Shown in pieces: positions 7,699-15,343 of a stretch of 42,032 bases of DNA. Every line of letters begins with the position of its first letter. The stretch's first letter is position 1. The DNA lies in the NCBI GenBank assembly GCA_028282805.1, contig JANQHD010000056.1, forward strand, positions 1 to 42,032, read 5' to 3'. The DNA is from Phycisphaeraceae bacterium. Lineage in GTDB: Bacteria > Planctomycetota > Phycisphaerae > Phycisphaerales > Zrk34. The notes under the pieces are model-generated. The model was not told the DNA's origin. It saw only the letters and a list, made by a program, of their open reading frames with translations, and did not search any database. The translations under genes and the position numbers were made by a program.

Positions 7699-8690
7699 GA
7701 TCGGTTTCCTTTCTGGGGCGTGTCGTGATCGGATTCGGACGGTTGGTAGGGCGGCTGGAGGTACGTCACGCCGCTGTTGGGTTGGGCCGGGTCGTACAGG
7801 TAGGCCTCACGGTTTTTCAGGAAGTCGATCAGGTCGCGCGACGGGATGCCGAACGCCAGGCCTTCGAAGAAGGTGTGCCCGGCGCAGACGATGCCGACCA
7901 CCTCGCCGCGTGCGTTGAACATCGGCCCGCCGGAGTTGCCGGGGTTGATCGCCGCGTCGGTCTGGATGAACCGCAGGTGCCCGATGGTGCGCGTCGTCGA
8001 GCTAACGATGCCCTGTGTGACCGTGCGTTCCAGGCCCAGCGGGTTGCCGATCGCGAAGATCAGCGAGCCGCTCTTCAGGTCGTCGTTGTCGGAGATCACG
8101 ATCGGCTCGGGCTCGTAGCCCTCGGCCTCTTCGAGGTCGTACTGCAACAACGCGATGTCGCGCAGCGGCTGGATCGCGAGGATCTTGACCTTCTTCAGTT
8201 CCTGCCGTTCGTAGCCCTGGTCGGTCTTGCGGAAGATGCTGATCTTGATCGTCTTCTCCTGCTCGACCACGTGGTAGTTGGTGATCAGGTGGCCCCGCTT
8301 GGAGACGACGAAGCCGCTGCCGAGGCCCGAGGGGGTCTTGACGATGACGACCGAGTCGCCGAAGCGCTTGACCAGCTGCGGCACGGGGCGCGGTTCGAGC
8401 TTGCCCGTTTGGAAAACGTCCTGCTGCGTGGTCTGGTCGTTCGACTCCGAAGCGCCGGCGGTCTCGAGCTTGAGCACGCGTTTGGCCGGCACGCGGATCA
8501 CGTCGTGGCCGAGGTCGAGCACGACCGCTTCGTCGGTCTTTCGCAGCAATTCGGCGGTCACGGTCGAGCCGCCCTGCAGCGTGGCGATCACGCGGTCGCC
8601 TTCCTTCGGGCCGTCGGCGTAGAGCGCCGCGCCCCAGGTGCACATCGCCACGAGCCCCAACGCCAGCACGGTTTGTTTGTCGTTCCGCAT
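7695..8690 (-). CDS. Exported trypsin-like (DegP/HtrA type) serine protease without PDZ
   Basis: Encodes 331 residues. The start at 8690 opens a signal peptide (MRNDKQTVLALGLVAMCTWGAALYA). Residues about 28-78 form a small beta-rich domain ('GDRVIATLQGGSTVTAELLRK', 'VIRVPAKRVLKLE'). The S1C trypsin-like domain follows, with His140 in LITNYHVV, Asp178 in RDIALLQYD and Ser253 in GNSGGP, so the triad is intact. There is no PDZ domain; the protein ends with a Pro-rich tail. HtrA-type enzymes degrade or process misfolded envelope proteins. The gene is coupled at both ends: its ATG shares one base with the stop of the FG-GAP gene (TGATG), and its stop overlaps the next start (ATGA). An envelope-local protease acting with its two neighbours is a reasonable inference. 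Confidence 0.92.
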   Translation of the reverse strand: MRNDKQTVLALGLVAMCTWGAALYADGPKEGDRVIATLQGGSTVTAELLRKTDEAVVLDLGHDVIRVPAKRVLKLETAGASESNDQTTQQDVFQTGKLEPRPVPQLVKRFGDSVVIVKTPSGLGSGFVVSKRGHLITNYHVVEQEKTIKISIFRKTDQGYERQELKKVKILAIQPLRDIALLQYDLEEAEGYEPEPIVISDNDDLKSGSLIFAIGNPLGLERTVTQGIVSSTTRTIGHLRFIQTDAAINPGNSGGPMFNARGEVVGIVCAGHTFFEGLAFGIPSRDLIDFLKNREAYLYDPAQPNSGVTYLQPPYQPSESDHDTPQKGNRS

Positions 8691-10885
8691 CACTTGGCCT
8701 CCTCTCGGCCGAGGTAAATCAAAAGCCGGTCGTGGCACAGCATCGCCAGGTCCGCGACGCCGTCGCCGTCGAGGTCGCCCCCGATGACCGTGCGTGGTTC
8801 CGAATCCAGGTCGTCGTCGTCGCCGCCGTACGGGTAGGCCTTGTCTTCGAACACGGGCCAGCTGATCAGCGGTTCGAGCTTGTCGTCGGTGGCTCGCAGC
8901 AGCGTGATCTGGTGGCGCCGGTCGTCGAACAGCACCACCTCGTCGGCGCCGTCGCCGGTCACGTCGGTGGTGGTCATGCGGTGGATCGTCGCCTCGCGCA
9001 CGCCGCTGGGTCGGCCGGTCCGGCTGTCGAGCGTCTCGATCGCTTCCAGTTCGCGCGCCGTGCCGGGCGACAGGCTGGTCAGCTGGTTGTAACCGACCAG
9101 CACCAAACCGATCACGCGGTCGTTGAGCAGCGCCGCGCCGCCGGGCAGCTCGAGGCTCTCGTCGACACGCATCACGCCCGCGTCGTCGGCCTTGAGCCGG
9201 TGCACACGCTCGCCGCCGCTCTGTAGCGCCCACGCGCTGGTCGCGCCGATCGGCACGTACGCGCTGAGCTTCAGGCCGTCCGGCAGCATCACCTGGTCGG
9301 TCGGTTGCAACTCGTCGTCGAGCCACTGCAACACGCCGTCGGTCATCCGCACCGGCTTGTGCTCGCCGCCGACGGTCACCAGGCCGAACTCGACCAGCGG
9401 CGTCTTCTTCAGGTGCGCCGGCGAAGTCGTCTGCGGCTCGCCCGCGTCGTCGATCGTGACCAGGCGCGGGTCGCGCTTGTACTGGTCCATGACCAGCAGC
9501 CGGGCGCCGCCCAGCCAGACCGCGTCCTCCGCCGCGCCGCCCTTGGCCGGGTAGTCGGTGCGGGTCGGCGCGTCCTCGCCGGCGGCCATGGTGAACAGGT
9601 ACATGTCTTTGTCGGCGCGCTTGACCCACCACGTGGTGTCGCCGGCCTGGCCCAGCGCGACGAGCTTGGCGGGCTTGTCGGTCGGCACCGCGTCGCTGCG
9701 CAGGCGGGGGTAGGTCAGCCGGCCGTCTTTCCACTCGCTGACGTGCAGGTCGGCCGCGTCCTTCGTGCGGATCAGCAGCGTGCCGCTCGGCGCCGAGGGG
9801 GCGATGATCGCCTCGATGTCGCTGACCGCGGGGAAGGTCTCGGCGTCGGACCAGCCGCCGGCGATCTTGCGGTACACCATCAGCCGGGGCTGCTCGGGGT
9901 CGACGACCACCACCGCCGGCTTACCCCCGATCGTCACGCCGGCCCACGGCGTGCCGTCGCCGTCGGACAGGGGCAGGGGCTGGTGGTTGCCGAGCGGGCC
10001 CGCTTCGCCGTCGGTCATGCCGTGGCGTTTGAGCACGCCGCGCGTCAGCCCGCCGAGCGTGAGCAGCTCGCCGTGCTCGCCGCCGCCGCGCCGCAGCAGG
10101 GCCACCTCGTTGGCGTCGATGTCGCTCAGCCCGCGGGCCGGCAGCAGCGTCTTGCCGGTGTTCTCGTACCAGCGGATCGACGCCTCATCGCTGCGCGCCC
10201 ACTCGACGAGGTCGCCGTCGCCGTCGCCGTCGATGTCGCCGGTCCACCAGTCGATCCGGCCGGTCTTCTCGCGCGGCTCGAGCCAGCTGGGCCGCTCGCC
10301 CTCGGTCAGCACCAGCTGTTGGATGCCCTGGTCGAAGCTGATCAGCAGCGTGCGCTTGCCGTCGGCCGTGGTCGGCTTCCACAGCATCAACTTGTCGGCG
10401 CCCGTCGGTTTGCCGGGCAGCAGGTCCCAGTGTTCCTGCTCGGTCCACTTGCCGGCCTCGTCGGTGTCGTAGACGACCACGCGGGCCGGCGGCATCTCGA
10501 GCGTGAGCAGTTCCAGGTCGCCGTCGCCGTCGTAGTCGAACACCATCACGTCGCGCGGCAGGCGGTCGAGCACGATCTCCTTGCGCTCGAACTCCGGCGA
10601 CATCGGCAGTTCGTTGGGCCGATCCGGGTCCGCCTCGCCCGGCTGCTCGCGTTGGTCGGCCGGCAGCCAGCCGTAGACGTCCAGCCGGCTCTGCCGGGCG
10701 TTGATCAGCAGCAGCTCCGCCCGGCCGTCCCCGTCGAGGTCCGCGGCCCGCATGACGTCGGGGTAACCTTCCTGTTCGATCACCCGCATCGCCTGCCAGC
10801 CGACAAAACCGTCCCCGGCGCTCGCCGACGCACACGCGATCCACGTGCACACAGCGGCGCAACTCACCCGTAATAATTGTTTCAA
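8690..10885 (-). CDS. Exported FG-GAP/VCBS repeat (beta-propeller) protein
   Basis: About 731 residues. I prefer the TTG start at 10885: it gives a compact signal peptide (MKQLLRVSCAAVCTWIACASASA) and has AAGGGA about 9 nt upstream. An upstream ATG at 10957 would add 24 residues lacking signal character. Calcium-binding FG-GAP-like motifs recur: 'ADLDGDGRAELLLI', 'FDYDGDGDLELLTLE', 'GDIDGDGDGDLVEW', 'TDVTGDGADEVVLFDD' and 'GGDLDGDGVADLAMLC'. These fold as propeller blades used in binding and adhesion. There is no catalytic motif or membrane anchor. It is the first gene of the trio with the protease and the unknown 671-residue protein, and its stop overlaps the protease start. It may present or recognise a ligand for them. 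Confidence 0.88.
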   Translation of the reverse strand: MKQLLRVSCAAVCTWIACASASAGDGFVGWQAMRVIEQEGYPDVMRAADLDGDGRAELLLINARQSRLDVYGWLPADQREQPGEADPDRPNELPMSPEFERKEIVLDRLPRDVMVFDYDGDGDLELLTLEMPPARVVVYDTDEAGKWTEQEHWDLLPGKPTGADKLMLWKPTTADGKRTLLISFDQGIQQLVLTEGERPSWLEPREKTGRIDWWTGDIDGDGDGDLVEWARSDEASIRWYENTGKTLLPARGLSDIDANEVALLRRGGGEHGELLTLGGLTRGVLKRHGMTDGEAGPLGNHQPLPLSDGDGTPWAGVTIGGKPAVVVVDPEQPRLMVYRKIAGGWSDAETFPAVSDIEAIIAPSAPSGTLLIRTKDAADLHVSEWKDGRLTYPRLRSDAVPTDKPAKLVALGQAGDTTWWVKRADKDMYLFTMAAGEDAPTRTDYPAKGGAAEDAVWLGGARLLVMDQYKRDPRLVTIDDAGEPQTTSPAHLKKTPLVEFGLVTVGGEHKPVRMTDGVLQWLDDELQPTDQVMLPDGLKLSAYVPIGATSAWALQSGGERVHRLKADDAGVMRVDESLELPGGAALLNDRVIGLVLVGYNQLTSLSPGTARELEAIETLDSRTGRPSGVREATIHRMTTTDVTGDGADEVVLFDDRRHQITLLRATDDKLEPLISWPVFEDKAYPYGGDDDDLDSEPRTVIGGDLDGDGVADLAMLCHDRLLIYLGREEAK

Positions 10886-11068
10886 TGTGACCGTCCCTTC
10901 GGTGTGGGCGAAATGGTTGACGTTGAAAACAAGCCTGTGTTTCGATGCGATTCCCACGCAGGCTAAAGCGCAGCGCAGGGGTGTGTCAATGTATGTTTAC
11001 GACGGCCGGGCCGCGACTGTTTCTGCCATTTTTTGCCAGACGCGCACCAACCCGCATATGGTGTGCCT

Positions 11069-12304
11069 ATGAGCACCACCACACCCGCCATGGCCTACCG
11101 GCGGTTCGGCAGGACCGGCCTGGATATGCCCGTTTTTTCCTGCGGCGGCATGCGCTACCAGCAGTCGTGGGACGAGACCGGACAGGGCATCGAATCCGCC
11201 GGCCAGGCCAACCTCGAGGCCACCATCGGCCGGGCGCTCGAACTGGGCGTGAACCACATCGAAACCGCGCGCGGCTACGGCACCAGCGAACGCCAACTCG
11301 GCCGCATCCTGCCCACGCTGCCCCGCGGGAAGATGATCATCCAGACCAAGATCGGCCCCGAGGCCGACGCCCAGACCTTCACCGACAACTTCCACGACTC
11401 GCTCGAACGCCTCAAGCTCGACCGGGTCGACCTGCTGGCCATCCACGGCATCAACAACGGCGAAACCCTCGACCAATCCATCAAGCCCGGCGGCTGCTTC
11501 GAAGCGGCGCAGAAGATCCGCGCAGCCGGCCTCGCCGACTTCGTCGGCTTCTCTACCCACGGCCCCGTCGACGTGATCGTCAAGGCGATCGAGTTCGGCC
11601 GGCCCGAAACCGGCGCCGGCTTCGACTACGTCAACCTGCACTGGTACTACATCTTCCAGCGCAACTGGCCGGCGGTCGAAGCGGCGACGCGGCGCGACAT
11701 GGGCGTGTTCATCATCAGCCCCTCCGACAAGGGCGGCATGCTCTACAAGCCCTCGCCCAAGCTCGTCGGGCTCACCCGCCCGCTGCACCCGATCACGTTC
11801 AACGACCTGTACTGCCTCTACCAGCCCGAGGTGCACACGCTCAGCGTCGGCGCAGCCAAGCCCAGCGACTTCGACGAGCACGTCGCGGCCTTGTCCTACC
11901 TCGATCGCGCCGGCGAAACGCTGGCGCCGATCGTGGCGCTTTTAGAAAAGACGTGGAACGACGCGGTGCCCGCGGCCCTGCGCGACCCGCACCACGCGGG
12001 CCTGCCCGAGAACGACCACACGCCCGGTAGCATCAACCTGCCGATCATTTTGTGGCTGCTGCTGCTGGCCAAGGTTTTCGACATGACCGAGTACGCGAAG
12101 ATGCGCTACAACCTGCTCGGCAACGGCGGCCACTGGTTCCCCGGCCTCAAGGCCGACCAGCTCGACCACGACGGCGTGGAAGCCGCGCTACGCGCCGCGA
12201 TCGCCGACCACCCCCTCGGCGCCGACGCGATCATCGCGTTGCTGCGCGAGGCGCACGACCTGCTGCACGCCGAGGAGCAGAAACGGCTGAGCGAGAGCGA
12301 GTAG
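11069..12304 (+). CDS. Aldo/keto reductase
   Basis: Encodes 411 residues. An NADPH-dependent oxidoreductase of the TIM-barrel AKR superfamily. Visible motifs: 'RRFGRTGLDMPVFSCGGMRY' at the N-terminus, 'GVNHIETARGYGTSERQLGR' (Tyr of the active site region), 'IQTKIG' (Lys) and 'LLAIHGINN' (His). The C-terminal part ends 'MRYNLLGNGGHWFPG', characteristic of a subfamily also found in cyanobacteria. Some related AKRs carry a C-terminal 4Fe-4S domain; no cysteine cluster is present here. The ATG at 11069 is preferred over earlier in-frame starts because the family begins close to it. The substrate is unknown. It is convergent with the SDR gene and divergent from the FG-GAP gene, so it stands alone. 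Confidence 0.94.
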   Translation: MSTTTPAMAYRRFGRTGLDMPVFSCGGMRYQQSWDETGQGIESAGQANLEATIGRALELGVNHIETARGYGTSERQLGRILPTLPRGKMIIQTKIGPEADAQTFTDNFHDSLERLKLDRVDLLAIHGINNGETLDQSIKPGGCFEAAQKIRAAGLADFVGFSTHGPVDVIVKAIEFGRPETGAGFDYVNLHWYYIFQRNWPAVEAATRRDMGVFIISPSDKGGMLYKPSPKLVGLTRPLHPITFNDLYCLYQPEVHTLSVGAAKPSDFDEHVAALSYLDRAGETLAPIVALLEKTWNDAVPAALRDPHHAGLPENDHTPGSINLPIILWLLLLAKVFDMTEYAKMRYNLLGNGGHWFPGLKADQLDHDGVEAALRAAIADHPLGADAIIALLREAHDLLHAEEQKRLSESE

Positions 12305-12319
12305 ATCAGTCAATCAGTC

Positions 12320-12388
12320 AACTGGTCAATCAGTCAAATGGCGAGGCCCGCTTCAGCGGGCCGGGTTGGCCGGCCCAGTTGACCAGTT
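12320..12388. terminator. Nested hairpins between convergent genes, with inverted TTGACCAGTT copies
   Basis: An inner perfect hairpin GGCCCGCT-TC-AGCGGGCC (12345-12362) has the same CCGCTTCAGCGG core as the one after glmS. It is nested in an outer perfect 10-bp inverted repeat, AACTGGTCAA (12320-12329) with TTGACCAGTT (12379-12388). The outer arms contain the same 8-bp unit as the array at 1-94. It lies between the ends of the aldo/keto reductase and SDR genes and may terminate both, though U-tracts are poor. Confidence 0.6.
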
Positions 12389-12391
12389 CTC

Positions 12392-13114
12392 TCAGAACGG
12401 ATTCGTTCCCCAGATGTCCATGTCGCGGACGAGGGTGCGGCCGGGCAGGCGGGCGAGGTCGGTCACCAGCTGCGCCAGGTCGGCGGCGTGCAGGTATTGA
12501 CCGGGGCCGTGGGCGGGGGAAGTGTCTTGCAACTCGGTGTTCACGGAAGAGGGGTTGAGCACCATCACGCGGATGTTGTGCCGGCGGACCTCGTGGGTGA
12601 GCGATTGGGCGAAGCCTTGGAGGCCGAACTTGCTGGCGTTGTAGGGTGAGCTGCCGGGGTCGCCGCGTTTGCCGCTCATGGAGCTGATGATAAACACGTC
12701 GCCGCGCTGCCGGTCGATCATCGCCGGCAGCAGCGCCTTGCACACGAGGAACGTGCCGGTGAGGTTGGTGTCGAGGGTTTGCCGCCACGCGTCGAGTGAC
12801 AGGTCGACGACGTGCTGCCCGCGGCCCCACCCGCCGCCGGCGTTGGCCACGAGGATGTCGGGCGCCCCGTGCGCCGCGAGCGCGGCGTCGGCGAAGCGCT
12901 GCACCGCTTGCGGGTCGGCCTGGTCGCACACGTAAAACGCGCAGCGCTCGCCGACCCGTTCGGCGGCTTGTTGCAGCGTGCGTTCGTCACGCCCGGTGAT
13001 CGCGAGCCGGCAACCCGCTTCGTGCAGCTGGCGGGCGATGTGCCACCCGATGCCCCGGCTGGCGCCGGTGACGACGGCGAGCTTGTCGATCAGGTCATAA
13101 GTTTGTGCGGGCAT
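12392..13114 (-). CDS. Short-chain dehydrogenase/reductase (SDR)
   Basis: Encodes 240 residues, the classical SDR size. Start at 13114: an ideal AAGGAG lies 6 nt upstream, and the longer open frame to 13207 has no such site. The Rossmann nucleotide motif is TGASRGIG, followed by NAGG, and the catalytic Ser...YxxxK is read as 'IISSMSGKRGDPGSSPYNASK'. The family interconverts alcohols and ketones with NAD(P)H; 3-oxoacyl-ACP reductase (FabG-like) is one possibility but not proven. There is no membrane segment. It follows the L,D-transpeptidase gene on the same strand after a 330-bp gap, so it is probably transcribed from its own promoter. Confidence 0.93.
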   Translation of the reverse strand: MPAQTYDLIDKLAVVTGASRGIGWHIARQLHEAGCRLAITGRDERTLQQAAERVGERCAFYVCDQADPQAVQRFADAALAAHGAPDILVANAGGGWGRGQHVVDLSLDAWRQTLDTNLTGTFLVCKALLPAMIDRQRGDVFIISSMSGKRGDPGSSPYNASKFGLQGFAQSLTHEVRRHNIRVMVLNPSSVNTELQDTSPAHGPGQYLHAADLAQLVTDLARLPGRTLVRDMDIWGTNPF

Positions 13115-13444
13115 GGCGATCTCCTTGACGGAGAGTGTAAGGCGATCGCGTGTGTGAGGGGGAAAAGAAAAGGGGCTGGCGGCGAGCTGCGCTGAGATGA
13201 GATGCAAATGCAGGAGAACCTTTTCAGACCAACTCTCTGCTCTCCGCGCTGCTCGGGCCCGCTCAGCCCCTGTGTTCGGATGTCAACGGTACAGCCCTCA
13301 CCGGAAGTAAAACGCGCGCACGGGGCCAAGTCAAACACAAAACTCAAGCGGTTGGCGCTTTACCGGGGCGGCGATTATCGGGCACGGATCAGGCCGCGCC
13401 ACAGCCGGTGTTTGCCGGGATCGGCAATTGTTTCGACGGGTGTT
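13115..13444. other. 330-bp intergenic gap with a weak hairpin
   Basis: No gene seen. A perfect TTGCCG-GGAT-CGGCAA hairpin at 13412-13427, about 17 nt after the L,D-transpeptidase stop, may contribute to termination though no U-tract follows. A -10-like TACACT (13139-13134, minus) lies 19 nt before the SDR start. The block GGGGCTG... and ...CAGCCCC further in could also pair, but weakly. Confidence 0.45.
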
Positions 13445-14623
13445 TCAGGGCAGGATGACCACGGTGGACTTGCCCCCGACGAGCATGTCGAAGACCTCGA
13501 TGATGTCCTCGGGCAGGAAGCGGATGCAGCCCATGGAGGCCTGTTTGCCGATGGATTCGGGCTCGATGGTGCCGTGCAGGCCGTAGCTGCGCAGCTCGCG
13601 GGTGTTCTCGTCGATGCCCTGCAAGCCGATCCAGCGTTCGCCGATGGGGTTGGTCGGGTCGTTGGCGGCGTAGTACTTGCTGTTGCGTGGGTTGTGCCAC
13701 TCGGGGTTTTCGAGTTTCGAGCCGCGCTTGACGACGAACGCGCCGGTGGGCGTGGAGTTGAACTCGCCGAGGCCCACGCGGTAGCTGCGGACGTACATGC
13801 GTGTCTGGCCTTCGCCGAGGTAGATGTCGGCGCGGTATTGCGACTTGGTGATGACGACGTGGAACGGGCCCTCGATGATCTTGATGCGCTGGCCGGGGCG
13901 GATGCGTTCGGGCCGGGGGATGCGGTTGATCTTCTGGATGAACTGCCAGGGCACCTTGTGCGGCGGGGCGATGCGGCTGAGCGCGTCGTTGTCGCGGATC
14001 ACGTACTGCGAGCTGAACGGGTCGTGCTTGTCGATCAGCGGCGAGAACACCAGCTTCTCGTTGACCGCCGACATCTCACGGCGGACCTGCTCGGCCAATT
14101 GCGCGGAGATGTCCGACGCGAGCACCTGGTTGAGGTACGCCCGGCCCTCGGCGAGGCGGTTCTGCTGCACGAGCTTGAGTGCCTGGGTGATCTGCCGGTT
14201 GACCTGCTCGTTGTTCGAGGCGAGCTGCGGGCGGCTGGGGGTGGGCGCGGGTTGTTCGATGCGCTTGGGTTGTGGTTTGGGTTGGGGCTGCTCGACGCGC
14301 TTGGGTTGGGGTTTCGGTTTCGGCTTGGGTTGTGGTTTGGGCTGGGGCAGGGGCGCGGCGTGCTGCGGGGTGGTCAGCGCCGGGTCGCGCGGCTGCGGGG
14401 CGATGGTGGTGTGGCCGCCGGGCTGTTCGATGGTCGGGCTGTTGTCGGCGTTGGCCTGGTTGGGGCCCGCATCGTCGCCGCCGGCGATCATGCGCCAACA
14501 GACGAACCCCACCCCCGCGACGACCAGCAGCGCAGCGATCAGGCGCAACGGCCCACGCTTGCGGCGGGAGCTCATGTACTGCCGGCCGGCGCCGGCGCGG
14601 CCCATCTGACTGTCTAACACCAT
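13445..14623 (-). CDS. LysM-containing L,D-transpeptidase (YkuD family)
   Basis: Cross-links peptidoglycan 3-3 or attaches proteins to it, in the periplasm. It has 392 residues: a short cytoplasmic head, one transmembrane helix (about 27-45), a long Pro/Lys/Gln-rich linker with repeated PKPQPK words (about 85-130), a helical segment, a LysM-like domain ('YVIRDNDALSRIAPPHKV' to 'RIRPGQRIKII'), and the YkuD domain. The catalytic motif is HGT (His350) and SMGCIRF (Cys366). The start at 14623 is fixed by AAGGAG six nt upstream, and a TACAAT -10 lies at 14657-14652. The linker suits spanning from membrane to wall. The presence of this enzyme agrees with reports that Planctomycetota have peptidoglycan. 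The next gene upstream is the formyl-THF cyclo-ligase, which is not functionally linked. Confidence 0.95.
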   Translation of the reverse strand: MVLDSQMGRAGAGRQYMSSRRKRGPLRLIAALLVVAGVGFVCWRMIAGGDDAGPNQANADNSPTIEQPGGHTTIAPQPRDPALTTPQHAAPLPQPKPQPKPKPKPQPKRVEQPQPKPQPKRIEQPAPTPSRPQLASNNEQVNRQITQALKLVQQNRLAEGRAYLNQVLASDISAQLAEQVRREMSAVNEKLVFSPLIDKHDPFSSQYVIRDNDALSRIAPPHKVPWQFIQKINRIPRPERIRPGQRIKIIEGPFHVVITKSQYRADIYLGEGQTRMYVRSYRVGLGEFNSTPTGAFVVKRGSKLENPEWHNPRNSKYYAANDPTNPIGERWIGLQGIDENTRELRSYGLHGTIEPESIGKQASMGCIRFLPEDIIEVFDMLVGGKSTVVILP

Positions 14624-14700
14624 CGGTTGCTCCTTCTCGGCAAGGGGCGGGATTGTACCTCGCCGCGCCGTTTATTCGACGCCGAGCGGCGGTTGTTTGT

Positions 14701-15300
14701 TCAGGATCGGCTGCCGGCGGACGAAAAACGCACCACCCGTCGGTCCGTGACCAGCATGTCCAGCGGCACGTCGTGGCTGTGGGCGGGCACGGCGTCGACG
14801 ACCTGGTCGTCGAGCGCGTAGCCGCACGTCGAGCCGGTGAAGGCGGGCTGGCTGAGGAACCGGTCGTAAAACCCCGCCCCGCGCCCGAGCCGGTGGCCCG
14901 CCAGGTCGAAGCCCAACCCCGGCACCACGACCAGGTCCACCTCGTCGACGGGCACGGGTTGGCCGTTGACCGGGTTGGACAGGCCGCGCTCGTCGGTCTC
15001 CATCGGGTCGCTGAGCGAGCGGACCTCCACGGGGATCATGTGCCGCTGGGCGAAGCTGATCAGCGGGGCGGTGACGGTCTTGCCCAACTGCCAGGCCCGC
15101 ACGGCCAGCGGGCGGGTGTCGATCTCGTGCGGCATCGACAAAAACAGCATCACCACGTCCGCCCTTGCGAACTCGGCCGAGTCGAACAGGTACCCCGCCG
15201 CGTCCACCGAGCGGTCGGTCAGCTCGCGTGCGTCGATCCGGCGCATCCGGTCGCGCAGCTCCGAGCGCAGGGTCTTCTTGGGGTCGTGTTCGCTGTTCAT
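14701..15300 (-). CDS. 5-formyltetrahydrofolate cyclo-ligase
   Basis: Converts 5-formyl-THF to 5,10-methenyl-THF with ATP, rescuing a storage or inhibitory folate. It has 199 residues, the usual size. The family's hallmark 'VVPGLGFDLAGHRLGRGAGFYDRFL' (VPGLxFD...GxGxGxYDR type; shown here in parts) covers the ATP and folate site, with 'PLDMLVTDRRVV' near the end. N-terminal basic helices match the family. The start at 15300 gives the normal length; no strong Shine-Dalgarno is evident. It lies 43 bp after rarA on the same strand, so cotranscription is likely. In other bacteria ygfA is often near ssrS (6S RNA); no such RNA is recognisable here. Confidence 0.92.
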   Translation of the reverse strand: MNSEHDPKKTLRSELRDRMRRIDARELTDRSVDAAGYLFDSAEFARADVVMLFLSMPHEIDTRPLAVRAWQLGKTVTAPLISFAQRHMIPVEVRSLSDPMETDERGLSNPVNGQPVPVDEVDLVVVPGLGFDLAGHRLGRGAGFYDRFLSQPAFTGSTCGYALDDQVVDAVPAHSHDVPLDMLVTDRRVVRFSSAGSRS

Positions 15301-15343
15301 GGGATCAATTGTTTTCTTCGTCCGCGCCGGGCCGGTCGCGACA

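Noticed and set aside
5626-7728. A 700-codon plus-strand open frame
   Set aside because: Antisense to the exported 671-residue protein gene, no signal or domain, and it starts within the bidirectional terminator.
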